From: Bacteroidaceae bacterium
GTDB taxonomy: Bacteria; Bacteroidota; Bacteroidia; Bacteroidales; Bacteroidaceae
Direction of reading: 5' to 3'
Assembly: GCA_016292545.1 (NCBI GenBank)
Contig: JAEDIG010000011.1
Span: 1 to 33,451, forward strand
DNA: 33,451 nucleotides
The notes under the pieces were generated by a model that saw nothing but the letters and a program-made list of their open reading frames with translations, was not told the DNA's origin and made no database searches. A program made the translations under genes and the position numbers. Below, one piece after another: positions 17,105 through 24,078 of the stretch (the first letter of the stretch is position 1; every line of letters begins with the position of its first letter).

Positions 17105-18670
17105 ATGCCTATCAGAAAGAAAAGGATATCCCCCCGCCAGAAGATGATCAACCTCATGTACTTGGTGTTGATGGCCATGCTGGCGCTCAATGTTTCCAGC
17201 GATGTGCTCAACGGCTTCTCGCTGGTGGAGGAAAGCCTCAACCGCACCACGGCCAACGCCACCTCCACCAACCAGAGCATCTATGCCAGCCTGGAGACAC
17301 AGATGAAGGCCAATCCGGCCAAGGTGAAGGAGTGGTACGACAAGGCCCAGTATGTGCGCCGCATGAGCGACTCGCTCTATCAGCTGGCCGAGGACCTGAA
17401 GGTGGCCATCGTGAAGAAGAGCGACGGCGAGGAGGGCGATGTGGACGACATCCGCAACCGCGAGGACCTGGAGGCCAGCACCCAGGTGATGCTTGCCCCC
17501 CAGCGCGGGCGGGGAAAGGAGCTCTACAATGCCGTCAACAGCTACCGCAGCCGCATCGTGGAGATGGTCACCGACGAGGACAAGCGCCGCATCATCAGCA
17601 GCAACCTGAACACCGACGTGCCCCAGAAGGCCACCACCCTGGGCAAGAACTGGGAGGAGTACATGTTTGAGAATACCCCCACGGCAGCGGCCGTGACGCT
17701 GCTCACCAAGTTGCAGAGCGACGTGCGCTATGCCGAGGGCGAGGTGCTCCACAACCTGGTGAGCAACGTGGACGTGAAGGACATCCGCGTGAACCAGCTG
17801 CAGGCCTATGTAATCCCCAATGCGCAGACGGTGGTGCAGGGAGGCAGGTTCAGCGCACAGATCATCATGGCGGCCGTGGACACCACCAGCCGCCCCTCCA
17901 TCTATGTGGGCGGACAGCAGATAAAGTCGGACAAGGGCCTCTATGAGACCGTGTGCACCAAGACGGGCGACTTCACGCTCCAGGGCTACATAGAGATGCT
18001 CGGCAGCGAGGGCGAGACGGTGAGGCGCGACTTTGCGCAGAAGTACACCGTGGTGGCCCCCAGCGCCACCGTGAGCGCCGACATCATGAACGTGCTCTAT
18101 GCCGGCTACGACAACCCCATCAGTGTGAGTGTGCCCGGAGTGCCCAACAACCAGATTTCGGCCACCATCTCGGACGGCACGCTCCAGCCCCGGGGCGACG
18201 GCAAGTTCGTGGCCCGGCCCTCCACTGTGGGCAAGGACCTGCAGATAGAGGTGAGCGCCCGCAACGAGGGCCGGCAGCAGGTGATGGGCAGGTTCACCTT
18301 CCGTGTGCGCAAGCTGCCCGACCCCACGGCCTACATCGCCTACACGGGGGCCGACGGCAATGCCGCCCGCTACAAGGGAGGCGACATGAGCAAGCAGACG
18401 CTCATGGGCGTGGCCGGACTCAATGCCGCCATCGACGACGGGCTGCTCAACATCGAGTTCCAGGTGGGCAGCTTCGAAACCGTCTTCTACGACGCCATGG
18501 GCAATGCCGTTTCCTACAGGAGCAACGGCGCCAGCTTCTCGGACCAGCAGCGCGCCCAGATGCGCACCCTTGCCCGCAACAAGCGATTCTACATCACCAA
18601 CATACACGCCACCGGCCCCGACGGCATAGAACGCACGCTCGACGGCGCGATGCAGGTAATCATCAAGTAA
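17105..18670 (+). CDS. gldM: Type IX secretion inner-membrane motor protein GldM (PorM)
   Basis: The rotor-like partner of GldL, which spans the periplasm and couples proton flow to the GldKN ring. The 521-residue protein starts MPIRKKRISPRQKMINLMYL, the recognisable GldM N-terminus, with a single transmembrane helix near residues 16-34. The rest is periplasmic. The helical first domain contains NSYRSRIVEMVTDEDKRRII. It is followed by the beta domains (AQKYTVVAPSATVSADIMNV, YAGYDNPISVSVPGVPNNQI) seen as Ig-like domains in known structures, and a final domain with FRVRKLPDPTAYI. Length matches GldM/PorM (about 515). It is spaced 18 bases from gldL and 23 from gldN. Confidence 0.94.
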   Translation: MPIRKKRISPRQKMINLMYLVLMAMLALNVSSDVLNGFSLVEESLNRTTANATSTNQSIYASLETQMKANPAKVKEWYDKAQYVRRMSDSLYQLAEDLKVAIVKKSDGEEGDVDDIRNREDLEASTQVMLAPQRGRGKELYNAVNSYRSRIVEMVTDEDKRRIISSNLNTDVPQKATTLGKNWEEYMFENTPTAAAVTLLTKLQSDVRYAEGEVLHNLVSNVDVKDIRVNQLQAYVIPNAQTVVQGGRFSAQIIMAAVDTTSRPSIYVGGQQIKSDKGLYETVCTKTGDFTLQGYIEMLGSEGETVRRDFAQKYTVVAPSATVSADIMNVLYAGYDNPISVSVPGVPNNQISATISDGTLQPRGDGKFVARPSTVGKDLQIEVSARNEGRQQVMGRFTFRVRKLPDPTAYIAYTGADGNAARYKGGDMSKQTLMGVAGLNAAIDDGLLNIEFQVGSFETVFYDAMGNAVSYRSNGASFSDQQRAQMRTLARNKRFYITNIHATGPDGIERTLDGAMQVIIK

Positions 18671-18693
18671 AAGAGAAAAAAACAGACAGCACA

Positions 18694-19749
18694 ATGAAGC
18701 GCATATTCCTATTCATACTCACAGCAGCGGTGCTTGCCCCGGCAGCCGTTGCACAGCCCACCAAGACGCGGGCCGCCACCCAGGCTGCGCGCAAGACCAC
18801 GTCGGCCTCACGCCAGAACACCACCGACAGGGCCACCCTGCAGTTCCCCACTGCCGCCTCCATGCCCGAGGACCTGGTGTGGAAGCGCGACATCTACCGC
18901 CAGCTCGACTTGATGAAGGACCAGAACGCGCCCCTCTACTATCCCGTGGAGCCCATGGGCCGCCAGGTGAACCTGTTCACCTATCTGTTCCGCCTTGTGC
19001 TCACGGGCCGCGCCACCGCATACGCCTACCAGCTCGACGGCAACGAGTCGTTTGAGGACAAGAACCGGCTGGACGTGAAGAACATGCTCATGAACCAGCA
19101 CATCTACTACGAGGAGAAGGACGGCAACCTCACCGTGGCCGACAGCGACGTGCCCAGCGGCGAGGTGACGCGCTACTACATCAAGGAGAGCGTCTACTTC
19201 GACCAGCGGGCAGGCACCTTCCGCACCAAGGTGACCGCCCTGTGCCCCGTGCTGATGCGCGGAGCCGACGAGTTCAGCACCGAGGCCACCCCCTATCCCC
19301 TGTTCTGGATTCGCTACGACGACGTGGCCTCGTGGCTCTCGCGCCTGCCCCTGATGGGGAGCAACCTGAACAACGTGACCAACCTGACGGCCAACGACTA
19401 TTTCACCCTGAACCGCTACGACGGCAAGATATACAAGACCAACAACCTCCAGGGCCGCCTGCTGGCCGGTGCCGGGTCGGCCGGCGACAGCACCACGCTG
19501 GAGAAGGAGCAGGCCCGCATAGAGCAGCAGCTCAAGGACTTTGAGGAAAGCATCTGGGGCCACCGCCCCGACAGCACCCGTGCCGACAGCGTGGCCCCCG
19601 CCGGTGGCAAGGAGAAGAAGGCCGCGGCCCGCACCCCAGCGGCCGCCAGCCGCAGGAGCACGGCCGCCAAGAAGAGCAGCTCCAAGAGCAGCAGCGGCGG
19701 CAGTTCGTCGTCGGCCCCCCGTGTGAGCGCACGCCGCCAGCGCCGCTAG
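18694..19749 (+). CDS. gldN: Type IX secretion ring protein GldN (PorN)
   Basis: A periplasmic ring partner of GldK. The product has 351 residues. MKRIFLFILTAAVLAPAAVAQ is a signal peptide. The core from about residue 50 carries the family motifs EDLVWKRDIYRQLDL, NAPLYYPVEPMGRQVNLF, YYIKESVYFDQRAGTFRTKV, PLFWIRYDDV and FTLNRYDGKIYKTNNLQGR. After about residue 290 there is a basic, Ala/Ser/Lys/Arg-rich tail (KEKKAAARTPAAASRRSTA and a Ser-rich stretch, ending SARRQRR). The same frame is open upstream to 17953 inside gldM, but only the ATG at 18694 gives a signal peptide. It is the last gene of the T9SS locus; priA follows after 65 bases with no visible promoter or terminator. Confidence 0.93.
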   Translation: MKRIFLFILTAAVLAPAAVAQPTKTRAATQAARKTTSASRQNTTDRATLQFPTAASMPEDLVWKRDIYRQLDLMKDQNAPLYYPVEPMGRQVNLFTYLFRLVLTGRATAYAYQLDGNESFEDKNRLDVKNMLMNQHIYYEEKDGNLTVADSDVPSGEVTRYYIKESVYFDQRAGTFRTKVTALCPVLMRGADEFSTEATPYPLFWIRYDDVASWLSRLPLMGSNLNNVTNLTANDYFTLNRYDGKIYKTNNLQGRLLAGAGSAGDSTTLEKEQARIEQQLKDFEESIWGHRPDSTRADSVAPAGGKEKKAAARTPAAASRRSTAAKKSSSKSSSGGSSSSAPRVSARRQRR

Positions 19750-19814
19750 CCGCACGCCTCCCCCCTCCCGGTCCTTTTCTTATCCCTCAATCCCTATATG
19801 CATCCCTACAAGAA

Positions 19815-22289
19815 ATGTATGCAGATGTGATTCTCCCGCTGCCGCTGGAAGATACATTCACCTACGCCCTGCCTCCCGTGCTTGCCCCTCAGGCGCAAGT
19901 GGGAAGCAGGGTGATTGTCCCTTTCGGCGCCCGTAAGATGTACACCGCCGTCATCCTGCGCCTCCATGAGGAGAAGCCCGACTGTGCCGTGAAGGAAGTG
20001 CTGGAGGTGCTCGATGCCTCGCCCGCCGTGCTGCCCTCCCAGCTGCGCCTGTGGATGTGGATAGGCCAGTACTACCTGGCCCCGCTGGGCGATGTGTTCA
20101 AGGCCGCCCTCCCCTCGGGCATGAAGCTGGAGAGCGAGAGCGTGGTGTCGCTGAATGCCGACTTTGAGCCCTCTGCCCCCCTGCGCCCGGCCGAGGAGGC
20201 GGTGCTCGACGCACTGGAGCAGAAACCCTCGCTCCGCATATCGCAGCTGGAAAAGGCCACGGGGCTCACGGCCCTGCTGCCCGTGGTGAGGCGGCTGCTC
20301 GATGCCGGGGCCGTGGCCATGACGGAAGAGGTGCAGCGCACCTACCGGCCACGGGTGAAGCATTGCGTGCGCCTGGCCGGGGCCTGCTTTGCCCAGGGGC
20401 GGCTCCAGGAGGTGATGGACGAGCTGGAGAAGCGCTCCTTCAGGCAATACCAGCTGCTGGCCTCCTATCTGCACCTGTCGCAGGCATCCACGGCCCTGCA
20501 CCTTTCCAACCCCGCCCTGCTGGAGGAGGTGGCCAAGGCCGACCTGCTCCGCCAGAGCGGCGAGTCGGTGGCCGTGTGCAATGCGCTCCTGAAGAAGGGC
20601 GTGCTGGAGGCCTACGACGTGGCCGTGGGGCGGCTTCCTTCCGATGGCGGCGGCCCGCAGTCCCGGATATTGCTCCATCCGCTGAGCCCCGCACAGCAGG
20701 AGGCCATGGACCAGGTGACCCTTCAGTGGCAGACCCACAGGACCGTGCTGCTCCATGGTGTCACCGGCAGCGGAAAGACGGAAATCTACACCCACCTCAT
20801 CAAGCAGGCCATCGACCAGGGCCGGCAGGTGCTCTACCTGCTGCCCGAAATCGTGCTCACCACGCAGCTCACCGAGCGCCTGCGCCGCATCTTCGGCGAC
20901 AGGCTGGGCGTCTACCACTCCAAATATCCCGAGGCGGAGCGCGTGGAGGTGTACCAGAAGATGCTCTCCGACAGCCCCTACGACATCCTCGTGGGCGTGC
21001 GCAGCAGCATCTTCCTGCCCTTCCGCCGGCTGGGGCTGGTGATAGTGGACGAGGAGCACGAAACCAGCTTCAAGCAGCAGGACCCCGCCCCGCGCTACCA
21101 TGCCCGCAACGCCGCCCTGGTGCTGGCCTCGCAGGCCGGCGCGCTGGCGCTGCTGGGGTCGGCCACTCCCAGCATGGAGTCCTACTACAACGCCCTCCGG
21201 GGCAAGTATGGGCTGGTGACCCTCTCCACACGTTACCGCGATGTGGAGCTGCCCCGCATAGAGGTGGTGGACATGCGCGACCTGCAGCGCCGCCGGCTGC
21301 TGACGGGCCTCCTGAGCCCCCGCCTGCTGGAGGCCGTGCGCGAGGCCCTGGGCCGCCGCGAGCAGGCCATCCTGTTCCAGAACCGCCGCGGATATGCCCC
21401 GCAGATGGAGTGCGGCGTGTGCGGATGGGTGCCCCGCTGCCAGAACTGCGACGTGAGCCTCACCGTCCACCGCCAGGGCGGCCGTCTGGTGTGCCACTAC
21501 TGCGGGGCCTCATACGCCATCCCCACCTCCTGCCCCAACTGCGGCGAGAGCCGCCTGCGCCACCAGGGCTACGGCACCGAGCGCATCGAGGACCTCATCC
21601 GCCAGGCCCTGCCCGGGGCGCGTGTGGAGCGCATGGACCTCGACACCACCCGCAGCCGCCAGCACTACGAGCGCATCCTCCACGACTTCCAGCAGGGCCT
21701 CACCGACATCCTCGTGGGCACCCAGATGGTGACTAAGGGGCTCGATTTCGACCGCGTGAGCGTGGTGGGCATCCTCAATGCCGACACCATGCTCAACCAG
21801 CCCGACTTCCGCAGCCATGAGCGTGCCTTCCAGATGATGGAGCAGGTGGCGGGCCGTGCGGGCCGCCGCGGACGGCAGGGCACGGTCATCCTGCAGACGC
21901 GCGACGTGGATGCGCCCGTGGTCCGCCATGTGGTGGCCCACGACTTCGGCTCCTTCTTCCGCGAGCAGCTCCAGGAGCGCGAGCTCTTCTTCTTCCCCCC
22001 GTTCTGCCGCATCGTCTACGTGTGGCTGAAGCACCGCAGCGAGCCCACCGTAGAGGCCATGGCCCGCGAGATGGCCGCCGTGATGCGCCAGGTGTTCGGC
22101 AACCGTGTCTACGGGCCCGACACCCCCCATGTGTCGCGCGTGCAGCTGCTCTATGTGCGCAAGATGATGCTGAAGGTGGAGCCCGGGGCCGACCTCGCCC
22201 AGGTGAGGGACCGCCTGCAGCAGGTGAGCCGCTACATGGCATCGCGCCCCGACTACCGCTCTGCCCAGGTCTATTTCGATGTGGAGTGA
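19815..22289 (+). CDS. priA: Primosomal replication-restart helicase PriA
   Basis: A superfamily 2 helicase that rebuilds replication forks by loading the replicative helicase at stalled or recombined forks. The product has 824 residues. The N-terminal DNA-binding domain is MYADVILPLPLEDTFTYALP and PFGARKMYTAVILRL. Walker A is GVTGSGKTE with Lys321, the DEEH box is at residues 412-415 (VIVDEEHETSFK), and motif III is LLGSATPSMES. Eight zinc-binding cysteines in four CxxC pairs lie between residues 533 and 576 (CGVC, CQNC, CHYC, CPNC). The helicase C-terminal motifs are ILVGTQMVTKGLDFDRVSVV and QVAGRAGRRGRQGTVI. It is a full-length member with ATG 19815 directly before the conserved start, and ends upstream of a hairpin with a T-run. 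Confidence 0.95.
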   Translation: MYADVILPLPLEDTFTYALPPVLAPQAQVGSRVIVPFGARKMYTAVILRLHEEKPDCAVKEVLEVLDASPAVLPSQLRLWMWIGQYYLAPLGDVFKAALPSGMKLESESVVSLNADFEPSAPLRPAEEAVLDALEQKPSLRISQLEKATGLTALLPVVRRLLDAGAVAMTEEVQRTYRPRVKHCVRLAGACFAQGRLQEVMDELEKRSFRQYQLLASYLHLSQASTALHLSNPALLEEVAKADLLRQSGESVAVCNALLKKGVLEAYDVAVGRLPSDGGGPQSRILLHPLSPAQQEAMDQVTLQWQTHRTVLLHGVTGSGKTEIYTHLIKQAIDQGRQVLYLLPEIVLTTQLTERLRRIFGDRLGVYHSKYPEAERVEVYQKMLSDSPYDILVGVRSSIFLPFRRLGLVIVDEEHETSFKQQDPAPRYHARNAALVLASQAGALALLGSATPSMESYYNALRGKYGLVTLSTRYRDVELPRIEVVDMRDLQRRRLLTGLLSPRLLEAVREALGRREQAILFQNRRGYAPQMECGVCGWVPRCQNCDVSLTVHRQGGRLVCHYCGASYAIPTSCPNCGESRLRHQGYGTERIEDLIRQALPGARVERMDLDTTRSRQHYERILHDFQQGLTDILVGTQMVTKGLDFDRVSVVGILNADTMLNQPDFRSHERAFQMMEQVAGRAGRRGRQGTVILQTRDVDAPVVRHVVAHDFGSFFREQLQERELFFFPPFCRIVYVWLKHRSEPTVEAMAREMAAVMRQVFGNRVYGPDTPHVSRVQLLYVRKMMLKVEPGADLAQVRDRLQQVSRYMASRPDYRSAQVYFDVE

Positions 22290-22318
22290 ATCCCTGCCCC
22301 GGACGGGGAAAAAAGGCA

Positions 22319-22365
22319 TGGTTCACAAGTTTGTGGTCCACAAGTTTGTGAACCACGGTTTTTTT
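22319..22365 (+). terminator. Hairpin with T-run after priA, overlapping the next promoter
   Basis: An inverted repeat centred on 22337 pairs 22319-22336 with 22338-22355. All 18 positions pair in a plus-strand transcript if two G-U wobbles are allowed (22329/22345 and 22330/22344). On the minus strand those become A-C mismatches, so it fits a plus-strand RNA hairpin. Seven T residues follow at 22359-22365. Within it CACAAGTTTGTG occurs twice as a direct repeat, so it could also bind protein as DNA. Confidence 0.65.
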
Positions 22366-22376
22366 CTGTAATTTTG
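22345..22376 (+). promoter_or_regulatory. Promoter of the orphan AAA+ ATPase gene
   Basis: TTTG at 22345-22348, 20 bases, then TAATTTTG at 22369-22376: both boxes of the Bacteroidota promoter. The -33 box lies inside the second arm of the preceding hairpin and the spacer includes its T-run, so termination of priA and initiation of the ATPase share the same bases. The ATG is 38 bases downstream of the -7 element. Confidence 0.7.
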
Positions 22377-22414
22377 CAGGCAGAATCGCAAAAAAGGACA
22401 TAAGGAAACAGCAC

Positions 22415-23542
22415 ATGGAAAAGCCATTCGTCTACGGAATGTCGGTGGAGGGAAACAACTTCACCGACAGGGAGAAAGAAACAGAACGACTGAAAAAGGA
22501 CTTCGAGAACGGAGTGAACGTCATCCTCATATCGCCGCGCCGCATGGGGAAGACTTCGCTCGTGAAGAAGGTGTGTTCGGAAATCGCCGATCCGGGGATA
22601 AAGACGGTGATGATGGACATCTACGACTGCCGGTCGGAATACGACTTCTACAACCGTTTCGCCTCGGTGCTGATCAAGGAAACGGCCGGGCGCATGGAGC
22701 TTGTGATGGACAATGTGAGGCGGTTCCTGTCGAGGGTGTCGCCAAGGATTTCGTTCAGCCCGGAGCCCATGACCGAGTATTCGGTTTCCCTGGGAATCAC
22801 CCCCGAAAACTACTCCCCCGAGGAGATACTGGACCTTCCGGAAACGATAGCCAGGGAAAAGGGCATACACATCGTGGTGTGCATCGACGAATTCCAGCAG
22901 ATTGGCGAAATGCCCGACACCTTGCTGCTGCAGAAGAGGATGCGCGGTGTGTGGCAGCACCATACCCATGTGTCGTATTGCCTGTATGGCAGCAAGAAAC
23001 ACCTGATGACCAATCTTTTCCACAACAAGCGGATGCCCTTCTACCGGTTTGGGGAGACCAACGAACTTTCCTTCATCCCCACGGATGCCTGGGTGCCGTT
23101 CATCCGGCAGCGGTTCGCCTGTGGGAGGCTGGCGATTTCCGATGCGTATGCGGCCCGCATCTGCGACTATGTGGGCAACCACTCCTCCTATGTGCAGCAG
23201 CTGTCGTGGAACGTGATGGCGGAAACCCGGCGGGAGGTGGACGAAGAAAGCTTTGTGGCCGGGTGCGAGGCATTGCTGGCCCAGTGTAACAGCTATTTCC
23301 TGGAGCAGATAAGGGGAATGAGCAGCTATCAGATGAACTTCATCCGCCTGCTGTGTAGCGGTGTGGAACGCGAAGTAGGCAGCAGGAGCGCACAGGCATT
23401 GTACCCCCTCGGCTCAAAATCAAATGTTTCGCGCATCAAGTCGTCGCTCGCCGAAAGGGAAATTATAGAGCTGATGCCCGACGGAAGAATCCGGCTGGCC
23501 GACTGTGTGTTCCAGCGGTGGTTTGCCAGAGAATGGATGTAG
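22415..23542 (+). CDS. AAA+ ATPase of the archaeal-ATPase type, function unknown
   Basis: A 375-residue cytoplasmic ATP-binding protein. The N-terminus MEKPFVYGMSVEGNNFTDRE contains the F-x-DRE motif typical of this family. The P-loop is SPRRMGKTSLV (Lys46), Walker B is IVVCIDEFQQI (Asp158-Glu159), and YCLYGSKKHLM fits a sensor region. The C-terminal ~80 residues (YQMNFIRLLCSGVEREVGSR, then SNVSRIKSSLAEREIIELMP) look like a winged-helix domain, ending VFQRWFAREWM. The partner and substrate of this family are unknown to me. Its base and codon use is less GC-extreme than priA before it (more ATA, AGG and AGA), and a dispersed repeat begins right at its stop codon, which are mild hints of an accessory gene. 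It has its own promoter. Confidence 0.85.
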   Translation: MEKPFVYGMSVEGNNFTDREKETERLKKDFENGVNVILISPRRMGKTSLVKKVCSEIADPGIKTVMMDIYDCRSEYDFYNRFASVLIKETAGRMELVMDNVRRFLSRVSPRISFSPEPMTEYSVSLGITPENYSPEEILDLPETIAREKGIHIVVCIDEFQQIGEMPDTLLLQKRMRGVWQHHTHVSYCLYGSKKHLMTNLFHNKRMPFYRFGETNELSFIPTDAWVPFIRQRFACGRLAISDAYAARICDYVGNHSSYVQQLSWNVMAETRREVDEESFVAGCEALLAQCNSYFLEQIRGMSSYQMNFIRLLCSGVEREVGSRSAQALYPLGSKSNVSRIKSSLAEREIIELMPDGRIRLADCVFQRWFAREWM

Positions 23543-23647
23543 GGGGGGCGGACGGCGCGGAAAAACACAAACGGAGTTACGCGTTAACAGTTAACGGTTC
23601 CCTCTCCCTAAACAGGGGGGACCGAGGGGGAGCTGTCAACTCCGTTT
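23543..23647 (+). repeat. Dispersed repeat, copy A
   Basis: It begins at the ATPase stop codon and runs into the 3' end of the convergent peptidase gene. It contains, in reverse orientation, the 20-bp core GTTAACTGTTAACGCGTAAC (23576-23595) and the adjacent TCCGTTTGTGTTTTTCCGCG block also found at 32813-32854 and 33208-33247. A CCCTAAACAGGG palindrome and G-runs follow. Outer 10-bp inverted ends AAACGGAGTT (23569-23578) and AACTCCGTTT (23638-23647) bracket the core. Confidence 0.8.
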
Positions 23648-24078
23648 ATGATTTTCCACACCTTGAGCAGGATTCTCCTGAGGGGGCGCATACGGTGCCA
23701 CAGCTGCCACTTCATGCGGGCCGTGGGCGACACCAGGCTGCGCCGCCGGCCGCGGGCGTCGGCCACCCATTCCGCACGGGCAATGACATGGGAGGGCAGG
23801 GCCTGCTCGCGGATGGCGGTGTTGCCGTCGCCCTCCAGGGTGATGAGGCCGGGGGCCATGTGCACCACACGGTGCAGCACATAGTGGCCCTGCAGGGTGA
23901 GGGCCAGCACCACGTCGCCGCACCGCATGACGGGGGGCAGGCGGTGGAGCTCCACGCTTTCGCCGCCGTTCATGATGAAGGGCAGCATGCTGTTGCCGCT
24001 CACGGGCAGCGCCACGGTGTGCCCCTCCCTCACGAGGCGGGCCACCTCGGGCATGAGTTCGCTGGTGGGCTTCTTCAT
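23608..24078 (-). CDS. Small S24/S26-type (signal-peptidase-like) serine peptidase
   Basis: A 156-residue protein of the LexA/signal-peptidase superfamily. The motif PVSGNSMLPF holds the expected nucleophile Ser30, and YVLHRVV has His69 where bacterial signal peptidase I has Lys. That Ser/His arrangement is known from the SipW/ER-type branch. No N-terminal membrane helix is visible, so it is either cytoplasmic or attached through the basic amphipathic C-terminus (MKWQLWHRMRPLRRILLKVW). The start ATG (24078-24076) overlaps the stop of the 7TM-HD gene as ATGA, so the two are translationally coupled. The final codons, from NGVDSS to PPV and the TAG, lie inside dispersed repeat copy A. The substrate is unknown. 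It could be a processing peptidase for secreted peptides or a regulator-type S24 protein without a DNA-binding domain. Confidence 0.75.
   Translation of the reverse strand: MKKPTSELMPEVARLVREGHTVALPVSGNSMLPFIMNGGESVELHRLPPVMRCGDVVLALTLQGHYVLHRVVHMAPGLITLEGDGNTAIREQALPSHVIARAEWVADARGRRRSLVSPTARMKWQLWHRMRPLRRILLKVWKIINGVDSSPSVPPV

Noticed and set aside
16208..18694. Antisense open frame of 828 codons opposite gldL and gldM
   Set aside because: It arises from the GC-rich third positions of the sense genes. The translation is His/Val/Ala/Gly-rich without any domain, and it covers well-recognised gld genes.
22319..22355. Attachment site or phage integration mark near the AAA+ ATPase
   Set aside because: No integrase, tRNA gene or second copy of the sequence flanks the ATPase. 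The hairpin is better explained as a terminator.
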